Below are positions 1 through 14,000 of a DNA stretch of 64,000 nt, one piece after another (within the stretch, counting starts at the first letter, position 1; each line of letters starts with the position of its first letter). The DNA is from Spodoptera frugiperda (Eukaryota > Arthropoda > Insecta > Lepidoptera > Noctuidae): the NCBI RefSeq assembly GCF_023101765.2, contig NC_064223.1, positions 7,776,113-7,840,112 on the forward strand. Direction: 5' to 3'. A model generated the notes under the pieces. The model searched no databases. It saw only the letters and a program-made list of their open reading frames with translations, and had not been told where the DNA came from. Both the position numbers and the translations under genes were made by a program.

Positions 1-3000
1 TTAGAGCTTATGTGTAGCGTACGGCGTTATAGATTAAAGATAGAGGTAGGAGTCTATTGAAATGTCATGTGTTAACAAAAATATTTGGCTTTATACTTTA
101 TACATTTTCTTTTGCAATTATACTTTTTGAATAATAATTTGTCTAATAGTCTGTGACTGAATCTAGTAACGTAACATTAACTTGAATATAACTTTCGTGA
201 CATATGTATACTAAGTTAATTATTATGACTATCGTCGCGTCGTGTGTCGCGGTATGCAGCTCATGAATATGAGCCTTTAGAATGGTTTGAAACTAGTCGG
301 TTTTCTCGTCAAACTCTCGTGTGAATAAGCCATACATTCAACATTAACTTGTTCATTAATGTACGATAAAATTTTAGAAGGTATAATATGAACAATGAGG
401 TTGTGTAATGCCTCCGTCTGTAGTAGGTCGTTGGGTTCGAGTTAACTATGCGTTATTATACCATTGCAAACTGCAACACAAATTGCGGTGTGAACCGACC
501 GAGCTACCAGCCGGGGGCCGCCCCGCAGCTGTTAAGAATTTGACGTAACGCAAGATTTCCCAAACGAGTTGTTATAAATATAAAACGTCAAGTTTAACGA
601 TGTTCCTGTACTGCAAAACTTGTATTAATTCTCTTTAAAGTTGTAGGCAATTAAGTTAGTAGGATACTATAGGTTTCTTTCACTTATAATTTTCTACATA
701 ATACTTATTTTATCGACATATACTATACAAATATTACCTGAATACAAAACTCTCGAATGTCCGCGTAAATTCAAGCAATATGACACTCTAATATCTATCT
801 GTGTTCATAATTAACCAAACATGTTTTCTACTTCTATAACTACAACTCCGTTACTCAAACCAATTCACACATTATAACAAAGCTTTTGTCAGTGGGGACA
901 AACACAACATAATTGGGAGTAATTAGCGACCACACTCCTGGACAGTCCATGCTGCTTCAGACTCCGTTTATGTCAACTGTCACGTACTTTGCAGTAATGT
1001 ATACAGAGCCGTACTATCCCTAAGTCAAACAGCAAATGCTTAGGGCGCCAGGTTGCAGAAGGGTGCTGCGAAGCTGTGAGACGCGGGGGTACATAGAGTG
1101 ACGGAGGTGCCAAAAAGAAATTAGGGGCGCCAATGAGATGTTTGCCTGGGGCGCTCTCCTGGTTTAATCCGCCTCTGAGTGAATAGGTAACCTGCTTAAT
1201 ACTTTACACAGGACACGTCCACACACAACAATACCAATAATTATTTAATTATCCAACCGGTAATAGTGTTATTATATCCCCCAGTTTATATTGTATGGTT
1301 AACCGACAAATGTAGTGTAATTGACTATTGATTAATTGGGACAATGGTTGGCGGTGACAACGGTGAAGAGGTTGCATGTCCCTTCCTTTAGGGATTTGGA
1401 GTTGGGTCTCGAATTTAATCATGGCTTGTTAGGTCAAATTTAGTTTCGAAGATAATCGATTTACATATTCATCTTCATATCGTTCAGTCTCGATCTTTTC
1501 AATAAGAGTTGATCTTAGTAGAATTGTTTACTGTTATATGATTCTCTCTTTCATTTAGAGATAATTTAATAAAGTATTTAACGGGTTATTTTATAGTTAA
1601 ACCACTTTCAATTATACAATTAATTGTGTGAACTAACCACAAAAAATCACCAATACCACAAGCGTAATTTCAAAATAATACAGAATGTATGTAACACAGT
1701 AATAATTGCTATACATATATTGCCTATTGAATCTATTCAAGTTTACCAATGTTGTCTCGTTATTTAGTCTTCTATCAACGTCAATACATCAATGTTGAAC
1801 TTTCGCCCGCCACCTCGAATGTACCTGAACCTGAATATAATATTTGGTTTGACTCAACAACTTTTATCGAGGAAAATCAATTTCAGTGTTTAAAAGTTTC
1901 CACTTGTACTTGTTACGAAGAACGAGATCGATTCGAAAACTCTTTCGTGTAATATTTACATACACAATCTAAGTTTTTATCGTTTGGCTGCAACGGTAGA
2001 TATGTATACCTATCAAGGAGTCGTTTATACATATACCTATTTTAAATGTCATGTGGTTCGTTTGATAAACGGACTTATAGTTTTTTATTTAGAAGACTAG
2101 ATTAGACTTTGGATAAAAGATACATAGAAACAGAAGACGGAATTGAAACCGCGGAAAAGAGTTAGTGTATTCATATTATACTGGAAGTGCCTTGAATTTA
2201 AGATGACATAAGAGCTCGCGCTTTGTAGGAGCACTCGCATTGCCTGTGAGTGCTTTGTTTGCGATCATGATAGAAAGAAAAGAATTAGATTTCTATGACT
2301 TTTATAAAACAAACTCGGAAATATTTTACTAAGCATTAAGTATAAATAATAAAATCACTATTTGAATTGTATAAATAAACATTTGCATTGTACAACCAAT
2401 ATCCATTTAGATTATCTAACTATAAATAACTTGCTACATAATATGAACAGTAATATTAATAAATGATCACTGGGTGATATAATTTGTTCAACATAATATT
2501 GAGGTGTAATTTTGCGTGTCAATACGGCTGTTTCCATCCAACTAGTCAAATTCAATACTTTTATCGAAATGTCAAAAACGATACTTTTTACCTATGAATT
2601 TTGTAGGAAATCGCAACTTATGACGTCATAAAATGTTTGCTTCAAATATCATACTCATTTTTCAAAAAAAGTGTATCATCATATTAACGAATGAAAGTAC
2701 GATTATATTGTATTGAATAGTCAAAATAATTTATTTTTGAGCTAGGAAACTACCCAATGACGCCTGAAGTGTTGACCGGTGGGGATCGATCACCTCGCGT
2801 AGGTCAAAGCATTGTTCCCGTCAATCAGAACTTGTCCTATGACCACTTGATGCGTCGATTGCATTCCCATAGACATACATATTAAGATGACAAAATCACC
2901 TTTAATTTAACTACGATTATAATTAAACTGGTGAATCGATTAAAACAAAAACTAACAAAAGTTTAAATAATACTTTTCATCTCTATAACATAATACTTTT

Positions 3001-4959
3001 CATCCAGTATCTAAAGTTTGCAAGTTTTTACGAATCTAAAGTCTTCAAAAGCTAAGGGTTTCTGGGTTTTATCAATGTTTAAAGGTTCTCACTACTTATT
3101 TTATCTTGAATCCGATAACACAAAGTAAACTTGTTCGACCTAGATAAGAAAGTATTTTGGCTTTCAGATTTGATTTTATTGATTCCCAAACGGAGATTTG
3201 ACATAATGAACTTACGAAAACAAATAACCTTGATAAAACGTGACCATTTATTAATTTACTCACACTTTTCACCATTTGAATTATAAGTCCCATGTAATAG
3301 GGGTGAGCCTATTGCCATATACTGGGCACAATTTCACACTCCGTGCTACTACTGAGAAATTTTCGAAAAACCGAAAAAAGCCCTGCAATACTTTGCCCGA
3401 TCCGGGAATGGAACCCGAGTCCCGAGTCCGGCAGTCGCACTTGCGACCACTCGACCAACGAGGCAGTAGTTAGAAAAGTGTTCTAAAAAGAGATTGTAAT
3501 GTAATACGGTAGAAAAAAAAAAACATTTCTACTTTCCTTTCTGTGTATTTAAACGTGTTACTCTCAGTTTTTTCCTGGCAACCGCTTACGTTACAAATGT
3601 AGGCAGCACCTGTTCCATTTTTGTAGCTAAAGATACCAAGTCTTTGATTACTTTATCATGATACTGGTATTATGCGTCTTTACTTGCGCAGATACGGAAA
3701 GGTCAAGATACATATTAGTATACGATACATGTACTTTTCTGTATTACGTCGGTATGTTTTTGGTGAACTTCTGTAGGTACGCTAGTACGCTACAAAGTTC
3801 GTAATTTGGATGCGACGCATTATGAGGACGTGCAGACGAGCCCTGGCTGAGAAGGTTCACCGTTCAGTATCCACATTTAGCCGTGGACAGCTTTAATGAC
3901 GTTATATCGTAACACACACATAGTTAGCAACATAGTATCATTCTTTGTAGCTAAATTAGACAGGAGACATTTTGTATAGCAGTATCAACCAGCTAACGAA
4001 GACATTACGAATTTAATAAAACCATCCGTAAAGATTTCAATCGTTTTCATTGAAATATACAACACAGACAATGAATCAACAAACCTCACTCCGAAATCCC
4101 GAAGATTTCGTGACTTACATACCAAATACTTCAATCGCAAGAAATCATTTTGTGGATTATATTCAACAAACAATGTTTCTGATCTAAAGGAACAAGTTCG
4201 TTAAACTATTTCGGATCTTCTCTGCACCTACAAAGGTGCTATTTACAGAGTTATGCTTTTACGAATACCTACTGATAATAGTGATAATATTACTTCGTTT
4301 AAAATAGAACTTATCGTGGAAGCTTTAGGCGTCTGACGTCACGAGGTAACTTGTGGCGCCGTTGTCGTTCCGGAGACAAAATTGAGGTGATAATGTTTTA
4401 CGAATGTAATTTGGCAGATTAGATACAAAGAAAAAGGTTTTCTCGAAAAACATTTCGGAAATTTGGTTACACCGAAGTGTAAGTAGTTTAGCCGTAGTTA
4501 CTGAACAAGTCAAATAGAGCGAAAAGCTTCGAAATGAAAAGTTCAGCAAACAAAACGTAAACTTAGAAACAGATCGGAATATTTGCGCCGTAATCCAATA
4601 ATGTTCATCTAGCTCCATTGATGCAACTCCTCATGCGCCTGACATTTTTCCGAAACTCGTCCTCATTCGGGATTCGTCCCTGGGAGTCTGAATTGGGTCA
4701 TGTCGATCATTTCCCTTTACTCTGAATACCTGATATCGAATATTACGTTACTACTGACCGAATTCTACGTGAAAACGTGTGCTGTAAATTAATTAGGAAA
4801 ATTCATTCAACTGTATTGTGGTACAATTGAAATTAATCTACAGTGGTAATCTCATGAGTAGGATTAGTTTAGTTTGCATTAATCTAATATTGGTATTCAG
4901 TATTGTGCACACGTACGTCAACTGTTCTAGTGTTAATGTGCTGTTTATTTTTGTTACAG
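1..4959. other. Upstream flank / 5' part of DH44 gene, no coding gene seen
   Basis: This is AT-rich DNA with no ORF showing protein-like composition. Because the exon at 4960 begins with a splice acceptor, an untranslated DH44 first exon and promoter probably lie here or left of the window, but I could not place them. It contains one tRNA-derived SINE (3290-3467) and an unplaced GC-richer patch around 1035-1190 that may be an old repeat. Confidence 0.5.
3290..3467 (-). repeat. tRNA-derived SINE, minus strand
   Basis: Read on the minus strand, the element starts with a tRNA-like head. A box A-like TGGTCGAGTGG lies at 3445-3457 and a box B-like GGGTTCCATTCCC at 3403-3415, with tRNA-like spacing. 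The body is of the type common in moth genomes, with the phrase for Cys/Ala-poor GAAATTTTCGAAAAACCGAA on the + strand. No flanking duplication was identified. Confidence 0.65.
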
Positions 4960-5001
4960 ATTCGTTCCAGCTTCAGTTTTTACACTCCTAAAGCAAACAT
5001 G
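4960..5001 (+). CDS. DH44: DH44 start-codon microexon (5'UTR plus ATG only)
   Basis: This is a 42-base exon with a strong pyrimidine-rich acceptor (tttatttttgttacag) and a strong donor (ATG followed by gtgagt). Its last three bases, 4999-5001, are an ATG. Spliced in phase 0 to the exon at 11802, which itself starts with ATG, it gives a precursor starting Met-Met-Trp-Trp, as I recall for the Manduca precursor. The acceptor implies at least one more untranslated exon upstream. If this exon is skipped, the ATG at 11802 still starts the same frame one residue later. Confidence 0.75.
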
Positions 5002-8000
5002 GTGAGTTAATATGATTCTTTGTTTCAGTAAATACGTAGTTGTAAAGTTAATGTAGTCTAGTGGTATCTACTAGTAGTAGTTCAACGAGTTTACTAAGTA
5101 ATTAATCGCTTTAAATGTTCGTAAAACTCATTATTTTGTCTACAGATAAAAGAAAAACTCGTTGGTACATATTTTATTTTAACAAACTGCTGCAAAAGTT
5201 TTAATTTTGTTAGTTTTATATAATGTGCTCAATGTTTAAACATTTTGTGAGCCACTTGTATTGATTGCTAGCCTATAATACATACTTATACAGTTATATT
5301 GGTGCGCTGATAACATACTATGATGTATTGGGCCCTCACATTATGTTGTCCGAACATAATCTTAATTTTCTATTGTTTACGCACGTCATATTCTTTTGTT
5401 AATCTTCTGAAAGGAGTCTGTAACAATAGGTTACATTAGATCTATTCTTCCATATTCCTTTTATTCGTTTTTATTATGATAGTATATGAATTGTGAACAT
5501 TTTATTTATTAAACTTTTGTTGCTCACTTTTGATGGATTTGTTTCTAGAATATTTAGTCTACAATTCAAAACCCCAGAGGATAGTCTAGTTTCGAAACAA
5601 CTTTCGTATTTGGTCCACAACAAAGAAAACCACATCAAAGTATCTATAAAACATAAATTCAGATGAAACTCACGCAACATACGAGCGGTGATTATGATTC
5701 ATTTTAAACACCGGTGTATCGATAGGCAGTCAATTGTTCGCTGATGATCCAATCAAATTATGAATGGATCTCCGGGGATTATCTGAATGAAAATGTGAAA
5801 ATGTGCTCGTGAATATAAAACCGGGTACTTATTCGACCCTTTTTCGAAATTGCGGATCAAACAGCGAGTGAAGTCGGCGGGGAAACGGCATTTGCTGCGG
5901 AGTTCCGGTCCGGAGGAGCGGTGTCAATATTTGTCGTGCCGAAGCTGACTGTGACACTTGTTGCATTCTGTTTTATACTCAGCCTCGTTCGTTCAAGTAA
6001 ATACGATTTCGGTTGGAAGTCGTACATCGTACGTATGTGCTAAGGAGCTTATGTTCCAGTGACGCAACTAGGAATATTCTGACAACTTTCTTTAGTGACG
6101 ACAAATAAATTATTTTATGTTGTCATATTAGTTGTGAGATTCGTATTATGACGTAACATTCTTTGTCTGTCTGCTTTGTAATACTTTTCTTAAGTTTTTT
6201 ACGTATTTGATATATTTGTGATAGTTCTGAGAAGGGTAAAGGATTTGATTCTCAGATTGGTTGTTAGTGAAGTATCTACATGTACTGGATACTGTGTTGA
6301 TCAAAGCATGGTTATAGCCTCGCTATATTTAAGACTAAGAAATATACAGTCTTGCCCTACTTCTCAGCATAAGCTCGATAAACATGTTAAAAACCTACTA
6401 ATCCAATATATTTCAACAATATTTTGTGAAAAAAATCTGACACATGAGCCTTGTAAGTCGGGAGATGTAATCTGAAAGGGGACGATGTTTGTGTAAGAAA
6501 GTGGACGCCACGACACGCTGACTTATCTTCAGAAATATAAAGTGCCATGGCCACATAGATAATATATATAATATAGTAAATCGTGACTCGTGAGTAGACG
6601 TCTAAGGGAAATGTCTACAGGATTCCATTGACAACACACGCCTACGGGAAATTTAAGTGGTTCCATTTCTGTTATAGAGGCAATATTTTTGTCAAAAATA
6701 GCCAGACTATTTTCGTAACAGTTGTCAGTGAAAACTGTTAAACTTTTCCAATAAATCACTTGACGTTTTGTGTTGTCTAGTAATATGTACAAAGGTAGTA
6801 AAGAATTTTGACATTCTTTTGTCGGTCAGAGAACAGAGCAAATGATTTCTTGATTCAACTCGAATATCGTTCTGAAAGTTCGTAGTTTCTAAAAAGTAAT
6901 TTTGGTGTAACGCTTAGCCTACCTGTGTTTTGTAAAGTAAAACGAGTGTGTGATACTTTTGCATATCATAACTAATATTGTAAATGCGACAGTAAACTTG
7001 TTTGTTACCTCTTTACACACCTTATCTACCCAACCTATCTTCTTGAAATTTTGTAGACATGTAGCAGGGAGTATAAAGAAGGGCAGGTTAATTCACGAGG
7101 GTAAAGTCACGGGTAAAAGCCAGTCGGGTACTATGTAAACGTCTTGGCTGTATGATATTTTATTCATAGTCAGGCCTAAATTATCTATCAATATTCGTTA
7201 GCATAAACAAGCATTGAGGATGTACGAATCGATAATTAATATCCTGTCAAAATGACATGGGATCATATCTACATATATATACCTACTAATGTTAAGATGT
7301 CTATGTTGCTTTGAAGATATAATATCTGCTATACAGATATTTAACTTATAAGGATATTCTATGTAGGTTTGCCTTATGTTCAAGAGACGTCTACTTCTGT
7401 AAAAAAATAAGGTAGTGAGTTATTTTGTCAATGTCATCTGCGGCGGATTTTGCAGATTTGTCCTTATTATAAAATGCTGAAAATAGTTACTTATTCGAAT
7501 GAACTAATCTCTTTGGCTTAAAGTGAGATTTGTGAAAATATTTTGTACCTATTTGGTAATATTTTTGAGGAATATTATATAATAGTTTGCGAGACAGCAC
7601 ACTAGGAGGCTTATGGTAACAGATAATAATAGCGAGACGAAGTAATTAACTGGGTACTTATTGGTAGTTTGTTGTTATAACTACGAGTAGGTCGGTACAC
7701 TTATCTCACTATGTAAGCGCAGTTTAATATCTGTAATAGAACACAAAACTAACAACGGATATTGGGAAAATGCCAAGAAGCGTTATAACGCTGTAATTAA
7801 TTGATAATACCAGGCGAAGTAATTAAACAAAGGCTGAGGGCAATAAACATATCTTGGCATTAAATTAATTGTCTATCAAACGGAAGTCCGGAGTAGGAAC
7901 GATATAAAATTTAAGAGCAGTTTCAGTTTTATCGGAAATTGGCTGCCTCGAGCTACGGCGGCCGTGCCAAAGTAGCGGCGGTCATTTTACCAGACAAACG

Positions 8001-11000
8001 GATACCAATCTCCACGGAGCGCTCAGCTCAAGCGCCACACAAAAGGTCTCGCAGCCTCGCCCTCACTGCCTCCGCCAGGAACAAACCGCCATTGTTCGCG
8101 AACTATCACTTCCCTCTACACTCAATAGTTATAATATCAATCCAAGCCGCCCCACAAGTCGATGCCAATAAACTTTATCCTTTAGACCTTCATTTTGTTC
8201 TCACAATGGCGATCCCGTTAGAGATCGTCTGTTCTTTTAATTCTATGTCATGTCTAAGCGCAATATCTTGCTAACAAGGTTTTGCTCTAAGCCCACAGGT
8301 GCTAAAAAGGAATTAACTTTTAGAAACAAGCAAACCTTCTCAGACAGATGCCGAAGAAATTGTTCCATTGTGAATAATCCAACAATGCTATTTATTTGTG
8401 TTTATAATGTTATCTGCATAATATTCTCAGTTATCATATTTTACCTTTGTGGTAGGTACAGCAATTGTTACTGTGCGCAATACGTATGTATATGTGATAT
8501 GATTTTATTGCTACATTACCATCTGCACCTGCTGCAGCGAGCAGCTCTTGTGTTACTTAAATTATCTTTTATTTTCCACTTTTACATTTTGTTCATTATG
8601 AAGCTGTTTCATACAAAAATATATGCATTGACTTTTATTTTTATCTTTGCTGTCATCTGCATATTTTGGTAAATGTCTTTATTATTTTGTAGACTAACAG
8701 TAATTACATTATGAGTACTTATTTAAAGTTGAGTGCAAATAAACATTAATTAAATTGTGCAGTTAGCTGTCTAACAAGTGTTTATCGCGGAGGGACAGGT
8801 GGGCCAACCATAAACAGAGCAAGTTTGTCGAGTTGTTGAAACAGATCCTACGTAAATACAGTTCTCACGTTTAGTTAGAGACTTGCCAAATCTCGGCTCG
8901 CCAGCCCGATGGCAAATTAGAGACACTTTGAACTAGGCCACTCCGTTTGATTCGCGGCACGATTAACTCAAAGCCTTCCAAAATAGTTTGCTGAAACACT
9001 TTAGTATGTCTCAATAACACAGACCTTTAAATCACAAATGAAAAACAACGGATGTTTAGTATAGTGAGGAATTGTTTCCATTCGCCATTCTTTTCGCGGT
9101 TTTGTTTCTTTTATTTTTAAAGCTGTCATTTGCACAAAAACGTAACTGACGTTTAGATTTTTCTACTTTCCTGGATTGACGTCATTCAAAAGCGAAACGA
9201 GTGGCTATCGAAAATATTGTGTTGTTCGTAGTGAGAACAAGCCTACTGCGTACAACTTGTAGTATTATTTAAGCTCAGAAACATTTTTAAAATGAAAAAG
9301 TTTGTAAGTAATTTGGTTTTCATTTTAAGTTTTTTACATTCACCTACCCCCAAAAATGATGTCGTAGTTCTTTCGATTACGAAAATGTCAGTTTATAGAT
9401 AGTTAGGTATTTCTGTTTACTTTTCTATAAATCTGTGCTGAGTAAATGGACGTTTTTAATAAGAACTGCGCAGGATGGGCTAATCTCATGCTGGACAAAT
9501 ATCCGACGCCACGCAAAGCCGATAAGTCACGCGGACAACCCTGCCTGCAATCGCTTCGAATAAAACTCGTAAAATTGAACCTCTTTTACTTTTGATTTAC
9601 AATTTATTTTACTTGACTGGCTGTCTACTTTTATTGATACGCCGTTTGAAAAGAGTATTATGTGTAGTTTAAAGTACCTATATCCAATGAAGTACTTATT
9701 CAAACATCTTTTTGCTTATTCACATAATATGTGTCAAAATAATGTTTGGATTACTTTAGCTAAGTTTGTTAAAATAAAGATTTTTAAAAACTTAACAACC
9801 TAAAAATCACTCATAAATTAACGGAGAAAAGCTTCACTAGTTTCTTTTTATTTAATTTAGTATGTCTCACGATAGTTACTATAAAAATACATTTAATTGA
9901 GACGTAAAGACGTACAAAAACGACCATAAGAATTTCAATTGAACAAAGAAATGAGCGTAAAAGAAAATCAATCTTCAGTTTAAAACGAGAAGGGCAGTCA
10001 GTCGCTCGTAAATTACAATGTCTACTTAAAATTTAAGTCGATTGCGTAACGTTATCTATTACTATAAACTTCAATCAGATAACCTCAATTCATTTTCATT
10101 GGCAGGTAAATGTTCAAATTCCTTTTAAAGTTGAAATCAGTTACAGAATAGAGCCCGACAGTATGAAAATAGACTAAGCACTTATTACTTATTTCATGTG
10201 GCTCCTAACTTAACTGGCGAAAACTGGATGTCACATTAATGAATGCATCTCTAATAAGGACTATAAAAGGCTTTATGTTATGTTAAATATAGCTTCCCAA
10301 TAGCTTTTCACATATTGTTGGAAATTAAAATGCCACCAAAATACCTGATCGAACTTTCCACTTTGTGTTGCCATATTTATTTTGACAAGTTCATTTCTGT
10401 TATAAATAACTCAAATTCCACCAAAGTGTTGTGTAAAAGAGCCGTCAAAACTTTGTGACTTGCGCAGAGATAGCTATTCTTGAACCAAGTTGTTTTTCCA
10501 TTAATCCTTTGCGACCTGTGAAAATGATTTAGATTATGCGGTTTCTGACAACTTGCCAACTGGATATAGTACTAGGTTTTCGAAAAGAAATTTACGTCTT
10601 AGGTATAATCGGTTTTGTACTTCTTGCGAATTGGATATTCAATATCGAATTTTCATTTGTAATAAAGTAAACGAGAAAGTGACAAACTGAAATTGAGTCT
10701 AAGTATACACCTTTAAACCAGTTTATAAGGTCGTGTACAAAAAATAAAACTTTTCCTTTTGGCTCTTTATAGAAGTTGGGAGAATTTGGCGTCTTACCTT
10801 GTTATTTGTAAGCGGAGATAGTTGAACCCGGGATTACCGACTGAAGAATTAGTAAACAATGTCTCCTTACGTAGTAATTTGGATTAGAGGTTACGGGGCC
10901 GGGTTAATGGGGCTCTGTTTTAAAACTCAATGGTTAGGGAAGACGAGAAGCGTGATAGGAATAAATGCGAACTGAATATTTATGAGAACATCTTCCAAAA

Positions 11001-14000
11001 ATGCACGCGACATTAAGGTAAACGGCAGGGGATGAAGTCAAAGGAAACGATCAAACGATGAGGCCTTTGATTTTTAATCTGCATATGTAAAGAATAGAAA
11101 AGTTATCTATAAGTGCTTTTTATATTTTAGAATTCAAATTTTGCCAAACTAACTCTACATTCGGTTTAATCACAGTATGACAGTGTGCTCATCGTCACCA
11201 TCATATCAGCCATAGGACGTCCACTGCTGAACATAGACCCTATAATGACTTCCAGAGTGCTCGCTTGCATTAAAAAAAACGCTTTAATAAGGCTTTGAAA
11301 TATTTACTCGTACTTATGTGTAAACGTTATAGAAAGTAGGTCAAGTAGGTGTACCAATTCAATTGGTAAACTAGAGTAGTAACTTCTCATCAATTGATTG
11401 AACATATTAAGCATTATCATCAATAGTGTTGTAAGTTTACACCTTGCCAAAGACTTTAATGCGTGCTCCAATTGCTTGTGAAGGATGCAGAGTAGATCTC
11501 ACAATAATGTAATCAATTATATTATTTTAACATGATAGGTTCCCATGGCAGCCGCCCAAAGAGGCATTAAATTTTACTAAGGGATGTGCTAAATGTATTT
11601 TTTTTGACTAGTCACATTTGCATACTTTGGATTGAGAATTTCTAAAATGAAAAACCCCAACATTATTTTAAATTGGTACTAAATTGAGACTCTATATTAA
11701 AGCTCGCTGCTATTCGATTTGATCAACTAGCCGGTCATTGTTGATAGTCATTATGTTCCAAATAATATATTTTTTATAAATATATATGCGTTTTGTCGTA
11801 GATGTGGTGGGCTCTATGGTGTGCTGTGGTGGTGGCTGGAGGCGCCGGCGTCGCAGCAGCACCCGCACCCGACTCCCTAACTCCCCTCGACATGGTACAG
11901 ATGGACTCATCAGCACCTGATGACGTAAGTAATCCGATAAAAAGGGTTTTAGAAAAGGGATTTTACTTTTACAATAATAATCTTATATATTTTTTTAATT
12001 ATCTTAAAGGTAAACGAACCGTTTGTACAAATATAATGGAGACAAGATTCAATAACAGGTTAATCAAGGCCAATACCCCATCACAGATAATTGAAATGAT
12101 GAAATCAACGTAATTATGACGAGAACCGATCTTAAAATTTCGTCAACATACATACGTGACTTTACCTCATTATGATTATAAGGTCAAAAGTCAGGATTAT
12201 ATTTAGATCGGTAAATAAATCACTCAAGAAATGGATTCGGTTTTAAGAGACCACACATATCAGACACGTTTTAGCGACGTAACATCAGGGATACGTCTTA
12301 GAAATGGCTTAGGGTTTGACGACTACGGCTTGTGTACCTAGATAACAGTTTCATAAGCCAGTACACAATGTACGCACAAAATTTGTGTTGAGCCGTAGTT
12401 TCAGCCAATTCTGATGCGAATGTTTACATGCGAAACCAATTAGTAGCCCGGTTAGTTTGAGTTAGACCACACTTTTGCAACAACTTAACAATAATGTCGG
12501 ACACGATACTCATATGTTGCTGAACCTACAAAGAAGCACAACGTGCACATTTTACGATTCCTTTAACTTTGTTTATATTTGTGTAAATACCAGTAGGTAT
12601 GTTTATAAGCCCCCGGCAAACAGAAAAAGTCGGAAAACTTTTTTACAATATTCCTTCTTGTGTGCCGTGCTCGCGCGGTGGAAAATTGGCGAATCCATCG
12701 GGAACGAATGGGGAATACAAAGAAAATATCCATATTCGGATTTGCACGATATTCGATTGTGTCAACAGTTCCTCGGCAGATGCTTATTTATTTATGTGGA
12801 TTATATGTTGTCACAAGTTAGTCGGACGAAGCAAATTTTGCGACGAAGTTAAAGGAACATCATTATCCAATTCTTTTTTTGGCAACAACAGCAAAAGTTA
12901 TTTGCTGAGAGATTATATTAAAGTACGATTACGGAGTACAGATGTTGTTACAAGTTAACAAAGTAAGCCGTTGGATAATAGTATCAACGAAGATCAGAAA
13001 TTCATTACGATATTACCGGACTCTATTCCATGAAAATGTATTCGATCCTTTCCGGCTATGTATGTATTGTGTGTCCTCATTCCTCGTATATAATGAACAA
13101 TGTTTGCACAGGAGAGCCTGTACGCGATGTCACCGCTGGCTGCACGGTACTCCGCCGGAGCGCCCTGGCTCTACCTGCTCGCCGATATGCCCCGGGATTC
13201 ACAGGTAAATTACTGCCTTTGTCTGTTTATACCTATGGAAAATAGTTACAGGAGGTTTGCAAATACCTGCCATACGAATTTCAGTGTACAATCCTGCATC
13301 AGAGTAACTTTCGATATACGATGTTTTGCTAAAGCTTTTGCTATTGCAAGGAGTTAAAAGTTAGTTTTTTCAAGGAATCCAAGTTATAATTACATTATGA
13401 CAGAATAATTTAAAAAATAACTTAAAGCCGCGCTTTGAGTCCACGTGATGGCAATGGATTTGTTTATTCGGCGCGTTTATTAAATTGGCGTAACGCGACA
13501 AAGTCGTCGCGTCACGCTTAATTTTTCCCCGCCTAAGGGTAAAGTTCATTTTGTCAAGGTAAAAGTGTCCCTGTAATTAGTAAAACAAATTACAATGTCA
13601 ATTAGAAGTCCGTTACCGTGTCCACTCGCGATCGATAGTCGTTAGAGGTGTCAGTCTTATACGGGGGATCTGTAAAGTGAACTTAATTGAGATAACTTCT
13701 AATGTCTTTAAAAGCTACGTAATAATAATGAACAGAGCAATTAAAACATATTATATTAAGTTTCATTTTGAAATGTGTAAAATTAAGACAGTATAAATCT
13801 AAAGTACGAAAGTAAGTTCAAAAGTTCTCCTGAAAGTATTAGTTAGAGACTGAATTTGAAAGATAATTACATATGGAGATAATTGTAGCCAAGAGACGCA
13901 AATAGTAGTTCGGAATAACTTAATTAATAACTATTTGCGGTCGGAGTTAAACGAGTGAGTAACGTTTTGCCACAGACAATTTAATAGTATGTATTCGGCC

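Noticed and set aside
480..530. Box A-like TAGCTCGGTCGGT on the minus strand
   Set aside because: No box B at the right distance on the same strand; the GGTTCGAG nearby (about 434) is on the opposite strand.
2238..2265. Short inverted repeat AGCACTC...GAGTGCT
   Set aside because: A seven- to ten-base stem of this kind is common by chance and has no supporting context.
7939..8274. Open frame with Ala/Arg-rich start in DH44 intron 1
   Set aside because: Non-ATG start, no domain resemblance and no splice sites giving a consistent exon. The GC-richer stretch is more likely noncoding.
8250..8672. 140-codon hydrophobic open frame in DH44 intron 1
   Set aside because: No ATG at its start in good context; the hydrophobicity is what T-rich DNA gives on translation; it lies inside a well-supported intron.
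12475..12958. Two overlapping open frames in DH44 intron 2
   Set aside because: They do not match DH44 or any known family. The exon boundaries at 11924 and 13112 join in phase without them.
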